Assembly: GCA_951812925.1 (NCBI GenBank)
Contig: OX638372.1
Coordinates: forward strand, 39,182,245 to 39,246,244
Direction: 5' to 3'
Source of the DNA: Calliopum simillimum
Lineage: Eukaryota > Arthropoda > Insecta > Diptera > Lauxaniidae
Length of the DNA stretch: 64,000 bases
This document shows positions 1 through 11,720 of this stretch, piece after piece. The translations under genes were made by a program, and so were the position numbers. Below the pieces are notes generated by a model, which made no database searches, was not told where the DNA came from, and was given only the letters and a program-made list of their open reading frames with translations. Numbering within the stretch: the stretch's first letter is position 1; each line of letters opens with the position of its first letter.

Positions 1-161
1 GATTTATTCGAAAATGTTGCTTTTTATTAATTGATTTCCAATATTTAATTTTTCAAATTTCAGACATAAATAACTGAAGCGTTCAACGTATTGAAACGAA
101 AGTGGCTTTGAACGATAGATAATGTTTTATTATGCATAGGTAATACCTATAAGGTATCTAC

Positions 162-788
162 TAGGGGTCTGCACAAGACGCCTTGTTTGCATTTTAAGAC
201 ATTTCATTTCAAGATACGTTATATTTTGTACCTGCTTTTTATTTATCAAATGCTCCAGTTCAGTGTCGTGTGTAAATGTCTTGACAGAACTAAAATTTGA
301 AAAAAAAAATAAACAAATACTGTTCTGATATGTCTTGTTTTATTTATTTCAGTTAATTTAGTGTGCATACTGTAGTAGTAGTGTACACTACCAAATGCTA
401 ATGTTGTAATAAGAGTAGTTTATCGCTCTCGCTATGTGCCTCTTTTTTTGTTTACACTCTCTTTCTCTCTCGCGAAAATGTATTAAAAGCTACTACAATT
501 CTGCAAGTTTTACCATAGCATACATTTTATTGTGGTTTCTCTACTCACACGTTTTACAGTGACCTGAAGTATTTGTTTTTATAAAATAGAGTTCACTGAT
601 GTATTTTTTAGAATCAAGTTTTATTTTCACACCGATAAAACAAGACAGTGTTAATAAGTGTCAAAATGAAATCAGTGTACATAGTGATTTGAATCTTGAA
701 ATTTTTGGATCAAATGCATCAGATCAGTGTGAAATCTGCGTGTAAAAAAAAGTACACTTTATTTCAAGATGTCTTGTGCAGGCCCCTA
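162..788. mobile_element. hAT-type MITE with perfect 8-bp target duplication
   Basis: The ends are inverted copies: TAGGGGTCTGCACAAGACG on the left and the complement of GTCTTGTGCAGGCCCCTA on the right. The 8-bp direct repeat gtatctac flanks both ends (154-161 and 789-796). An 8-bp duplication with YAGGG-type ends is typical of the hAT superfamily. The 627-bp interior has no usable reading frame, so it is non-autonomous. Confidence 0.88.
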
Positions 789-962
789 GTATCTACATAT
801 ATTTAGCTGCTTGTCAGATATAATGATAGAACACTCGAATTTATTAAACTTCAGTTTTAAGAAAAAGTCCTCAAAAAACACAAGAGAGCAGAAGCTAATG
901 GGTAAAGAAAATCTAAAAAATTTTCCTTGTGTTATTCCATTTTTTAATTCATATTATAGTAC

Positions 963-1796
963 CCGGGCTGCAAACCGGTTTTGAACCGAACCGGTTTTTG
1001 AACCCAACCATCACCTTTTTTGTACTTGAAACCGAACCACTAACCCAACCTTTTTTATTTTGGAAGCACTGATCCGAACCGAAAACCACCCTAAAAAAAT
1101 GGATCGGTTCAAAATTGAGCATTAAATTTTGCAAGGAAAAATTTAACATATTTTTTGCATGAAATCATTTAAGCAAAAAGTGAAAAAAAATATCTTGAAT
1201 GGCTGAGTCTTAAGTTTGCTGCGCATTGACAAAACTCGGATAGCTCCAAATAAATAATTTGTTTGTTTGGGCTACCATTTATTTAGACCCCAGTTATCAG
1301 ATTTTGTTGACAGATTTAGGAAGAGATTTGGCAATGTTTTACTTAATAACTTTTATCCGGTTGAAGATATATTTAGTTATTTTGAATTTGGATTCTGTAT
1401 AATAATTTTGCAATACAATTTTTAACAAAAATACAATGTTTCATACTGAATAAATCATCTCGTTTTTCATAAGATTCATCGAAATGTCCTAGTTTTTGAC
1501 AAAAAATTAAATTATAGTCTATTTTTTGACATAAAAACTGTAAGGTCCTACTTTTCGACATAAAATTTCATACCCTAGTTTGCACCAAAAACATGGTGAA
1601 ATGTCTTACTTGGACATTAATGGTTTTCATATTTTGTATGATTTTTTTCCCTACTTACTGAACCATTCGAACCGAACCATGGTTCGGAGTGATTCCCGAA
1701 CCGGTTCTTGTTTAAGGTATAAGTTATAAGTTTTCGTAAAATCCTTTAAACCACTGAACCGAACCACATCGATTTTTGAAGTGGCTTGCAGCTCTG
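963..1796. mobile_element. hAT-type MITE rich in GAACCGAACC repeats
   Basis: The left end CCGGGCTGCAAACC and the inverted right end CAGAGCTGCAAGCC form an imperfect TIR of the hAT CAGRGCTGCAA type. Flanks are tatagtac (955-962) and gatagtac (1797-1804), 7 of 8 bases identical. Near both ends the interior repeats the unit GGTTCGGTT/AACCGAACC (965-1090 and 1660-1770), giving long subterminal inverted repeats. There is no coding capacity. Confidence 0.78.
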
Positions 1797-1804
1797 GATA
1801 GTAC

Positions 1805-2502
1805 AGTCATTAGGTAGTTTTAACTAGAAAGTTTTCCGGGATTTACGGAAATGAGTCATTTTATAGATTTGGATGCGCTCTTTCCGGATTTTAACTATGC
1901 CACCTTAAATCTTGTCCGCTCGCGCCACCATATTGGAAAAATTGCGCCTTAAATCAGTTTTGCACTTTTAGAGAAAAATATTGTTCGACGATGTTGTATA
2001 AAAATGGGCTTGGAATTGTTTCCGTGCAAATAAGAGCTATGTAGATATTCTGAAAATAGTGATGTGTTGAGCTTTAAATAACGATAACACATTAAAAGTA
2101 AAAATAATTACAATATTTATTGGGAATGGCTTGCTCTAAAAACTGCATATTGTTACTTTTACGTACGATTTATAGTTCAATTTCCTATGAGTGTCTCTAC
2201 GAACATTTTTTTCGTCCGACTTACCGTTCATGAGATATCGCGACTTTCAAATCAACATATTTTTGCGTACATTCATACTTCATTGTTATAGGAGAACTCC
2301 TTCCACTTTTTTCCAAAACATGTATGAGCCATACCACTTTGCTACGTTGAGTATTCGGTTATGAAAGATTTCAGAAAATGTTGTTTTCTGGCATAAGACG
2401 GCGTTCTGGGGAAGTTTGTTATTTATGTTTCGTAAAACTTTTCCGATTGACCCCCGCGTTATCATCATAATCTCAAATCCCATTAAAAAGAACAAAATTA
2501 TA
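1805..2502. other. No recognisable gene or element
   Basis: AT-rich sequence of about 700 bp. The short reading frames show no protein resemblance and no splice-flanked exon is visible. Confidence 0.5.
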
Positions 2503-3019
2503 TCTATATATTAATTCGCAAGACAAAAATTTGTCCTAATTTTTTCAATATATTAGAAATCGATTACCACTTTGAGTAATACACCATTATTTGTGTGTAG
2601 ATGCGCACAAAGTTAAAATTATTTTAAGGTATTCCTTAAAACGTGTAAATGCTTCGTAAACTCGTAATGGTTGCCAAAATCAATATGAACATTGACAGTT
2701 TTACGAGTTTATGAGGTTTTCGAGGCTTTTGCCCGTTTTCAGGAATACCCTAAATTTGTTTCCCTTAAGCCTGCCAAAATTAAACACAAATTTTTCCATG
2801 TGAACAACGACAAAATACGGGTCACACAGAGCTGAAAAGAGGATACAGCACAAAGAGAAAAACAAAAAGCTGACTGACTTCATGTTTTTTTTTTCCCTTT
2901 CGTCTTAAATTTTTCAGTGTTTTGTACCAAATTGCAAAAAAAAGTACTAAAACTGTCCAAAAAGTATCAAAATTATTTTATACACTTGTTGTCAAATTTT
3001 GACCATTGGGCAATCCTAG
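2503..3019 (+). mobile_element. Non-autonomous Helitron, copy H1
   Basis: This copy begins with TCTATATATTAATTCGCAAG directly after an A and ends with CTAG directly before a T, as expected for Helitron insertion between A and T. Just upstream of CTAG is the short hairpin GTCaaattttGAC. Six other copies in the window (around 11.2, 36.7, 40.1, 40.4, 55.0 and 63.7 kb) align to it. It is 517 bp with no reading frame of note and carries a nested MITE at 2625-2752. Confidence 0.85.
2625..2752. mobile_element. Small TIR MITE nested in Helitron H1
   Basis: A 128-bp insertion absent from the other Helitron copies. Its ends are TAAGGTATTCCTTAAAACG and, inverted, TAGGGTATTCCTGAAAACG, and the similarity continues inward as a nearly full-length hairpin. 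The target duplication is not clear. Confidence 0.7.
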
Positions 3020-4309
3020 TAACGATTAATAGCCAAAAATCACTTAAAATGAGTTCAGAGCTGCTGCAGACTATGAAATGTGTGAGTATATATCTTGGGA
3101 ATAGCAACAGCTAGACTAATGAGCAATGCCTCGCCCTCAAATATATCATATCTTCTTAATTTTATTGATGTCAGCAAATTGATTTTTTTTTTTGTCTTTT
3201 TGGTTGAAACAACGGAAAAATTTATTTGTTAATAATTATCAAATCATATAGTTGGAGAAATATACATTAATTTGCATAATTCCGGAAGCTGAAATTCGGG
3301 CTCGGGAAAGATGTCTGTCTCTGAGACTTAAAGAATTCAAATAATGATTATATCTAGCAGAAAATTGTCTTAAGAAGTCTGGCATGTGAGAAAGACATAT
3401 ATCCAGAGTAAAGATCAACTTATTCAAAAAAATCACAGCTGTCTGGTTTTTGTTTTTTTTCTAAGCACTTACATTATTATTATATCATAAAGACACATTT
3501 TCTTAAAAAATCGCAGAGATTTCCAACTGCAATAAAACAAAAGCACTAAAAATAAAGAACGACGACATCTGTGAACTTAAAAGTCAACAAGTTGCAAGCA
3601 ACTTAAAGTTCGTTAACATCAAAATACTCGAATGCAGGCACTCAATTTAATGCATTTGTATGACTGGGTGCACAGATAAAACAATTGAGGGGGCCCCTTC
3701 CATGTAAATTGAAACAGACGCTTTTGATACTTAAACTATGGCACTAAGTTTGCTCTTGTTCTTATCGTTAAAGTCGCATATAACAACAAGAGCAATATAA
3801 AACAATTTGTCATTTTCAATTTAAAAGAGAGCGATTATTTAATTTAGGATATTAAATAAATAAATTTTCATGAGAGAAAAACTACAAAATAAATTAAAGA
3901 AAAACAACATTTTACTTAGTGTTTGGAGCAACAAAAAAAAAAACGAACAAAAAACAACAAAAAGCCATTACAAATATTTCATACAAAACCCTGATGCAAA
4001 AAGTTATATCCTTCACCTTTCCGTATTATAAAGTGGCATTCTCTCGACGCTTGGTCATAGTAAATTGCCTCATGGGCGAGAATTTGACTCGTCGGTCGTT
4101 GGGATGACAGTTTTCATTGACATTGAAAGTCATTTCAATGTAAGCCATTCACTAAAGCTCTTTTTTTGTTTTTGTACTTTAGTGCTTTTAAGCATAAAAG
4201 GTCACAAATACCTAACATGGTTGGTACTTGGAGCTGTGAATTTAAAAAAAAAAAAAAAAATATAATTTTAAAACTTTTCCAGCAAATTTTCAGCATTTAC
4301 TAAATGTAA
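3020..4309. other. No recognisable gene
   Basis: AT-rich spacer. The only structure seen is a small stem at 3753-3794 (TGCTCTTGTT against AACAAGAGCA) and short A runs. Confidence 0.5.
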
Positions 4310-4338
4310 TTTTTTGTTCTCTTTCTTTGCAGGTATGT
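4310..4338 (+). promoter_or_regulatory. Candidate recursive-splicing ratchet point
   Basis: A strong polypyrimidine tract (ttttttgttctctttctttg) runs into CAG followed at once by GTATGT, so a 3' splice site directly abuts a 5' splice site at 4332/4333. This is the zero-length-exon layout of ratchet points in long insect introns. The strand would require a plus-strand host gene, which is not seen in the window. A chance match remains possible. Confidence 0.42.
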
Positions 4339-4501
4339 AAAATTGCATTCCAATTAAATGTTTTAAGACATAAGTATGACTCTATTCGGATGAAAAACCC
4401 AAGTAGGTAAGCTATTTATTTAAGGTGATGTTCCTCCTGGTATGATAAGTACTTATATAATATGTATCTTATTCGAATGAATACCTCTTTTACTATAGGT
4501 A

Positions 4502-5400
4502 GAGTAGAACGGGGTAATGTCGAGCAGGGGGTAATGCCGTGCACTGGCTGCTTTAGCCCAAAGAATTGAATGATTTACCAACTGTTCGTAAGGTAGGGAC
4601 CTGCTGACCTACTGAGCTTATGCATATAATACTAGCAATTTTCACCAGTTCGTCTCTACAGAGTAACCTTTTTTTCAAAACGCACGCTTTCGGGACGATA
4701 AAAGTGTCTTTTCATCGGGTCAGAAAAATAATTTTCCTTGCGGGAAAATATACCAGGTAAGTGTTTTCTGAAAATAAATATCCTGCCAAAGAAAAGAAGT
4801 ATTTGGTTTTCGAAAAAAATTTTGGGCTTCACCGAGTTATCGAAGTTGACCTTTAAAATGACGATTGGGGTAATGTCGTGCACATTCACTTACACAAACA
4901 CAATTCCTCGCTACACAAATGTTGTTACACATGGATGTAACCAATGAAATTATCTTTCGATCGGATGCTTACTCGTTGCATTCGCTTGAGATGTACGGAT
5001 TTACGAGCATGTCAAAGTTGAGTGCACGACATTTCCCCGTTCTACTCTACACAACATATTATGTACTTCACACTTGTATAATAATGAATAAATACATGAT
5101 AATGCTACATCTCCTCTAATAGAACCACTACCTATCATTTCTCACACATTTTGGTACCTTTACTATACTCGGAAAACAATGCACGACATTACCCCACAAA
5201 TTTTGAGGGGGGTAATGTCGTGCACATTTTTTTTTTCTTCACTTACACAAACACAATTTCTCGCTACACAAATGTTGTGACACATGGATGTAACCAACGA
5301 AATTATCTTTCGATCGGATGCTTACTCGTCGCATTCGCTTGAGATGTACGGCTTTACGAGCATGTCAAAGTTGAGTGCACGACATTGCCCCGTTCTACTC
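4502..5400. mobile_element. TA-flanked pogo/Tc1-type TIR element with internal duplication
   Basis: TA dinucleotides flank both ends (4500-4501 and 5401-5402). The left end GAGTAGAACGGGGTAATGTC is matched by the inverted right end with one change. A third, equivalent end lies at 5047, so 4502-5047 alone is a complete 546-bp element. Segment 4867-5047 is repeated at 5209-5400 at about 95% identity. The joint at 5180-5224 is a head-to-head palindrome of the TIR core GGGGTAATGTCGTGCA. No transposase frame remains. TA target and layout match the pogo element at 13.8 kb, so pogo-type is inferred. Confidence 0.75.
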
Positions 5401-5580
5401 TATATCCGCTATACGTATACTATGAATGAACTCAAAGCAATATTTTCATATGAATTAAGTAAAGTTCTGTGGAATATACGATTACATTCGAATTCATTTT
5501 TAAATTTTAAAATAAAGCTGCTTTTATTCCATATAATATTTAATTAAGGTGCAGTAATATAAAATTCATATTAAAAGTGA

Positions 5581-5612
5581 ATACTTTATAATACTTTATA
5601 ATACTTTATTAT
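5581..5612. repeat. Short tandem repeat of ATACTTTATA
   Basis: Three consecutive near-identical 10-bp units. Confidence 0.75.
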
Positions 5613-5790
5613 ATTCATTAAATTATGCTCTTTGTGCAGTCGCTTTATTGTGAAACGAACTGTGAGAATTCTTCGAGTGCTTACCTAGCAATAGAGGGCG
5701 TTATTGGCGAAGGTAATATTCTGTTTTTCAGTAACTCAAATGAGCTATTCTTCTATTCCAATGAAATTCCTCTTGTTAATAGCTTTATAT

Positions 5791-6191
5791 CAAGGATGTC
5801 AGCGTAGAACAAAAGTGAGCCAATTTTGGCTCGCCTACAAAAGCAAGAATATTTCAATAATTTTGAAAATTTCTGAAAACTACAACACACACGAAAAATG
5901 TTTGTTGTTTTTTTTGAGCTCGTCAAAATTCGCGGAATCCAAAAATTTATGAAAAATTGTTTTTGTTGTTTCGCATAAAAAAAAAACAACAAACATTTTT
6001 CGTGTGTGTTGTAGTTCTCAGAAATTAAATATATTATCAAAATATTGTTGTTGTTGCAAACGAGCCACCAAAAAAACAACAAAAAATAGGTTTTGTGATT
6101 GTTGTAGTTCGAGGAACTTGAAGTTGTTGTAAAAGCGAAAATTTGCGCTGACTGCGCTTGGCTCAGTGATTTGAAAACGTTGACACCCTTG
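5791..6191. mobile_element. hAT-type MITE, long internal hairpin
   Basis: The ends CAAGGATGTCAGCG and, inverted, CAAGGGTGTCAACG are flanked by a perfect 8-bp duplication ctttatat (5783-5790 and 6192-6199). Within the 401-bp element, 5869-6025 folds into a near-perfect hairpin around an ACAACAAACATTTTTCGTG core. Reading frames on both strands are by-products of this hairpin. Confidence 0.88.
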
Positions 6192-6539
6192 CTTTATATT
6201 ATTAAAATATAGAACTTTTCACGTCATTACTTTATAAGAGTTGGGCCACTGGAACGTCACACAATCAAAACCATAAATAATGTCTTCATTTAAAATTAGT
6301 TTATTTAAATCTTCATAATAATAAATTTTTCTTTTAAATAAATTGTTGTCATTGTACAATTATTATCATATACTTTTGCAACACTTTGAGCACTTAAAAA
6401 ACTATTTTTGGACACTGCAGTCAAACCGATATTAGTTTAGCGGCACTGCAACTTTGTTAAGAGTTCAAGAAAATGTGAGGATGACTGCTAAATAGCTCTA
6501 TAGCTGCCCAGGTGGATCCTTTATAGGGATAAAACGTAA

Positions 6540-7290
6540 GACCTACTCATACTATTCTCCCCCCGCCCCTTAATTTTTCCTCTAAACACCCCATAACTCC
6601 ACTCTTTAGAGCGGCTCCCTGCAAAAATTCCGTTTTAATGTAATTTATGAAATTGATTCCCTCCACTTTAATGGTGTTCCTGACGGTTAAGAGCCTTAGG
6701 GGCGCTCCCCTGCAAGAGCTAAATTTTTACGAAATCAATTCCCACACAATCAGGAAATCTCAAGTTGGGTAGAATCAATCTACAATATTTTTTTAATTCA
6801 ACATTTTTTAACCACCTATTATATGCCTTCCCCTTAATAATTTCTCTGTACACACCATAATTCTACTCCTTAGAGGGGCTCCATGCAAAAATTCCGTTTT
6901 TATAAAATCTGTAAAATTGAGTCTCCCCACTTCCATGGTTTCACTAACGGGTAAGAGTGTTAAACCCACCTGCACTACTTTTTTTTTTCCTCGAACATAC
7001 TTTCCCCCTATCTCCATTCTTTAGGGGCGCCCCTTTGCAAAATTATATTTTTATGAAATCAACTCCACTCACTACCAGGAGTGGAGTGTTATCAACCTGC
7101 ATTATTTTTTCACTTTTTACTTTCACCCTTTACAGAGACTTCCCTGCAAAAATTATGGATGTTGGTCTCATATTCCACTCCACCTGAGGCACCGTGGAAG
7201 TATAAAATAATTTTCACAGGGAAAAAATATAATGTGTGTGGGTCTTAGATTCTACTCCACCAGAGGCACTCTGGAAGCGAAAGAAAAATT
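6540..7290. repeat. Degenerate tandem array, CCCTGCAAAAATT units
   Basis: Blocks beginning with TAGRGGGGCTCCCTGCAAAAATT followed by a T-rich stretch and GAAATYRAYTCC recur near 6606, 6700, 6870, 7021 and 7135. A second pair of units (TCTACTCCACC.GAGGCAC) lies at 7170-7290. Units differ by many substitutions, so the array is old. The composition resembles the array inside the hAT element at 43.1 kb. Confidence 0.6.
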
Positions 7291-7510
7291 TCATAAAAAT
7301 TTTGCTGGGGTATCCATCTCTGGAGTGGATACATCCTCTTGAACTTTGACTTTGATAAGACGCCACTTAACACCATTCAATCGACCTCATTTTCTGGCTC
7401 ATGCTTTATATGATAAAACCTCATAAAATTAAGAGTTGTAGGGTATCCAAATCGAGAAATCGTGTGCTTAATCATGTCTAAGATATATGCACTTCTTTTA
7501 CAGAAAATTA

Positions 7511-7912
7511 CACAGGCCGCTAGCATCTCAGATCCAGAAACCAGACTATATTATGTTTATGTTATCTCAATCGATTTTCAGGTATAGGAAAATTAACAAA
7601 CAGGAAAACTTCAAAATGCGATATTTTAGAGAAAAAAAAAAAAAAAGATATTTGAGCAAACTTAACGCTATTTGAAAGAAGAAGACTTGTACTTAAAGAA
7701 ACCAACCTTTAATTTTAGTGAAATAAAAAATCCGCAAGGCTCAAAATAAGGCAAAAACTTTGCTTTTGAACTTTTATGTTATAGATATCTCAAAAACCAG
7801 AGCTGATAGAGCATTTCTGAAGCCAAATTTTGGATTCAGCGCATCAAAAACCTTTGGAAATATACAGTCTGGTTTCTGGGTCTGAATGTTGGTTAAATTT
7901 TATCTGCCTGTG
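7511..7912. mobile_element. Foldback-type TIR element with the shared ATATCTCAAA phrase
   Basis: The ends are CACAGGCCGC and GCCTGTG, with a stronger inner inverted block CAGATCCAGAAACCAGACT at 7529-7550 against 7861-7884. A 3-bp TTA may be the duplication. At 7783-7852 it contains a phrase (atatctcaaa, tagagca, ttctga, ggattcagc, catcaaaaa) that recurs in the palindromes at 33.4, 52.2 and 59.5 kb. Confidence 0.62.
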
Positions 7913-10142
7913 TTATCTACCTACGTCTGTTAAATAAAAATGCATATGTTTAAAAATGAGAAAGCCTCACAAGAAAAAATTAAATTTTAAAATTTTGGAA
8001 ACTTCAGAAACTGTAAACAAGATCGAAAGATTAAGACTCTTGAAACCAACAAATAATTAATTTATTTCATTTCCTTAAAACTTTTTAAATTAAAAAAAAA
8101 TCCAAACAAAATAAAAGCCAACAAACCAAAGACCACACTTTCACTCAATATTTTTATATGGTAAATATGCCGATTTGTTCAAGCTTATGACATCGTCATG
8201 GACCTCTAATAAATTTTAATTATTTTTAATGAGTAAAACTAATCAAAATTACACTACAAAAAAGGCCAATAACATTTCGTGTATATGAACTTTACCCAAA
8301 AACTTAATTTGATTAACTCACTATTCATCTCAAGATTGTTATCATACGAAAAGTATCATCCTAATGATGAATATGCTGTATACAGCATGATTTATTAAAA
8401 GCCATATCAAATACCAAATCTTATTTTCTTAAGTAATGACTACTTGGTATAGAATATCCATAATGACGCTTCTTCTTTATCACTGGATAATATCTACTTA
8501 CTCTAACACTCATACATATGTAAGTACTGATATGCTTAGTCCTTCTTGTTATTTATGATGATTAATTCATTTGTGATCTGCCATGTGACTTGTGTTGTAC
8601 GGGTATCATGATGATGATGATTGCAACCAAAATTTAATCGCTAAAATGTTGCTTTATGAAGCTGTGTTGTACTTCAGCTTTATGTTGCGGCTTCTGCTTC
8701 CTTGGTCAATATTCGGAGTATCATTGTTGATTCTACGAAGTGTTGCCCATAATTTGTAATCTGAGTTCTTTTATGTCCTCCGATATTGTTGCTTTTATTG
8801 TTGTTGCTATTGTGGTTTAAATGCGATTTGTTTACAATGACCAGAGTTATAAACAGCAACGTTTGCATGTATTTCTAAGAATTTGCCATTTCATAATTTT
8901 TTGAGCAAATTTTGTTCATTTCATACCATATATCGTGGATGCAAATGTTGTTATTGTTTAAAATTAATTAATTAGTATTTCTAATACAAATACGTAGCAG
9001 TATATTGCAAAAATTATCCATTTTTTTAAATGAAATTTATTTGGCCATGCCAAGGAGTAAATTTTCAAGTTCGCTGTAGCTTTTTAGTAAGGAGACAGAT
9101 TCTGTTACTTTTGTTACAAGCTATACAACCTGAGTATTTCGATGAAATTTAGTATTTAGATGGCGCACTTGAATGTCATATACATACCTACTAGTCGAAA
9201 AGTTAGGGAAATCAAAAAATGTCACGCACACTTTTTAAATATAGAAAGATGTGATAAAGTACCGAGCTTGCGATTTCATCCAGCTTCGTTTTCCCATAAT
9301 CGTGACTCAGGAAGTAAAGTTATGACCACTTTAAAATGGTATCATAAGTATTCCAAAATATTGTCTTCGAAGCAAAAAGTAAGCTGCTGCTTAAAAAAAA
9401 AAAAAGGAAACCATGGACTTCGATTATAATTCCTAGTTCAGCCGACAAGGGAATACATCTATACCTTTCATCTAAAATCATTTGGAAGTTAGGTGTTTCT
9501 GCTAAATATACTACCAAGCCATTTCATAATTTAATTGCTGATTATGAAAGTGAAAGACTTGCTTTTTTACGAATTTGAACTTAGTTTTTTTTTTCAATTA
9601 CATCATTTTGAGATATCCTGCTTCAAAGTGCAGAAATCGCTATTTCGTGGCATATTTTAAGCTGCATATGAGCATTTCCCAGGTGACGAACGTGACCGTC
9701 GTACACATTTAAAGTGCAAAAAAAGTTAAAGAAAAACATATTTTTATCTTAGTTTTTACTTTACACTGTAGCTCTTAGGTAGCACTATAATTAGTGTCAA
9801 CTTTAATAGCAGGCGAAGTCCTGGTTCCAAAGTACACGCAAAAAAAGACACAAAATGAACGTGACGAAAATAGAAGTAGTTTTTCGTGCCTATTGAAAGA
9901 AAGTCAGAATTTAGCGAAACAAGTTCGATTTTGAAAGTGCGATTAATTTTTGAATCTTGTGCAATAATGTTACTTTATAATGTATTTTATTTGATTTAAA
10001 TATCTTCTGTACTTTTATTCGTTTTGATCATGATCTGAATCGATACGTGCCAATATTAACGTGACATGTTTTGCACCATACAAATTTTAAATTGAATATT
10101 TTTCAAAAAACCAGGATTTCCCAGTAAATGTTGGATCGCCTT
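7913..10142. other. No recognisable gene; low-complexity spacer
   Basis: Contains short ATG repeats (about 8608-8622) and A/T runs. A plus-strand frame near 9160-9429 has no protein-like features. Confidence 0.45.
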
Positions 10143-10455
10143 GTTAAGTTAAGGTGGTATCACCAATTTTTCCAGGGGATGTCATTTGTCCCTATCCATT
10201 TTACATGTGTACAAAATCTCATATATTATAAATTTATTTTTTAGGGGCGTGGCATCGCCTATTTTCCCAGAGATCATTATTTGTCCTGGCGCCTTGTATA
10301 CATGTATCAAAACTCATTTATGTGCTTTAAATATTTTTGGAGATATGATGAAGTGATTTTTGTGGGGGCGTTAAATAGTTTCAGAGATGTGATGATTTAA
10401 ATTTTTGGCTCACGGCGGACCTTTTGGTGGAAATGTCGATATCAAGCCCTAACCA
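10143..10455 (-). repeat. Dispersed repeat R, copy 1
   Basis: This is an inverted counterpart of 47,410-47,800. Shared blocks include GGCGATGCCACGCCCC (complement), AAATGGATAGGGACAAATGA and CATCTCTGAAACTATTTAAC. This copy lacks about 80-100 bp present in the other. Inside each copy, similar sub-blocks ending in ACGCCCCTA repeat, so the family is built of diverged tandem units. Strand is given relative to the 47-kb copy. Confidence 0.75.
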
Positions 10456-11155
10456 TCAAAAAAAATTTATCGCCACGTTTTTGGATTTGCGTTTTTTTGA
10501 TAGAAATCGATAACTCGTGTCCACACATGTCTTCATAACTTTCTTTCATAACTGTTAAGGTACCGGCACGGAGTTATAGCGGAAGCTATTTTGACTCTTG
10601 TACTAAATTACAGATATGCAAAGAAAAATCTATGAAACTTTCCATTGTAAAATTAGCTTTTTGTCGGTTAAGTCTTTTTGTTATTTTAACATTAAGTGAT
10701 TATGAAATATTACGGTTCACGCGCAGTAAAATTTATTAAATGCCCTACACTGCATTTCAAGTGTATTATTTAGCATTTTGTTGATAAATACTATGCGATA
10801 TTTTTGTACTTACAAGTATTTATTTAAATAAATTGTTTTATCCTCCCGTAACTCCTGGGAGAATATAAGAACAAATCGGTTACGATTAACGAGAGTTGTA
10901 TTCTGGGAAATTGTTGATTTTCGCCCTGACATATTCTTGGAAATTTGGTTGGATTATCTTATTAAATAACGCTTTCAGCGTAGCATTTTGAAACCTTTGC
11001 TTATATGGGAGGTGCCACGCCCTCATGTCCGAATTCATTTTAAACATATGCTTTGTATGGGCAGTAGGCGTGTCCGTTGACCGATTTTGCTCATTTTCAA
11101 GCTTGAAGCTTTTTTTTAACTTATTTGCATGCCTCATTTTAAAAAATTAAAATTA

Positions 11156-11720
11156 CTAGAATCGCCCAGCAGTCAAAATTTGGCCACAAATGTATTAAAT
11201 AATTTTGGTACTTTTTGGACACTTTAAGTATGTACTAGTTTTTTTTTTTTTTTTGCTATTTGGTACGAAATAGACAAGCTAATTTACCCTGGTACAACTC
11301 AAGCGATATATGTGACCTGGTCTATGAGAAGAGTGCTTACGTGTCAAAAAAATTTTCCAATTTATTGCCGTTTCGCATAAATTGACCTTTAAAAGTTGTT
11401 TTCCAGTTGTTTTAACGACATTTTTTTTCTCATGTAAGCCCCCTTTTCATAGACCAGGTCACATATAAACAAAACAAAAAGCATGAGTCAGTGCTATGCT
11501 CCTTGTCTGTCCCTTTGTGTTTTGTTCTTTTTTTAGCTCTCTATTGAAAAATTCATATATAATTTTACCTGACTTAGAGTCAAAATATGAATGCAATTTT
11601 AACCTTGTGCACATCTAAACACAAATACTTTTCTAATAGTGTATAATTTAAAGTCGTACTCTCTTTTTAACATAGTAAAAAGAGATGGACAAGTTTTTGT
11701 CTTGCGTATTAATATATAGA
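11156..11720 (-). mobile_element. Non-autonomous Helitron, copy H2
   Basis: Read on the minus strand it starts TCTATATATTAATACGCAAG after an A (plus-strand T11721) and ends in CTAG before a T (plus-strand A11155). Upstream of CTAG is a short imperfect palindrome around CAAATTTTGAC. It is colinear with the other Helitron copies except for the 153-bp MITE at 11,311-11,463. Confidence 0.87.
11311..11463. mobile_element. MITE nested in Helitron H2, TATA target duplication
   Basis: The ends TGTGACCTGGTCTATGAG and, inverted, TGTGACCTGGTCTATGAA are flanked by TATA on both sides (11,307-11,310 and 11,464-11,467). Other Helitron copies show a single TATA at this point, which is the empty site. Confidence 0.82.

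Noticed and set aside
5753..6082. 109-codon minus-strand frame
   Set aside because: Lies entirely in the hAT MITE hairpin and encodes low-complexity sequence.
10886..11137. 83-codon minus-strand frame with QRFQNATLKALFNKI
   Set aside because: Looks protein-like but I recognise no family, and it abuts a Helitron terminus; could be a captured fragment. Not enough to call.
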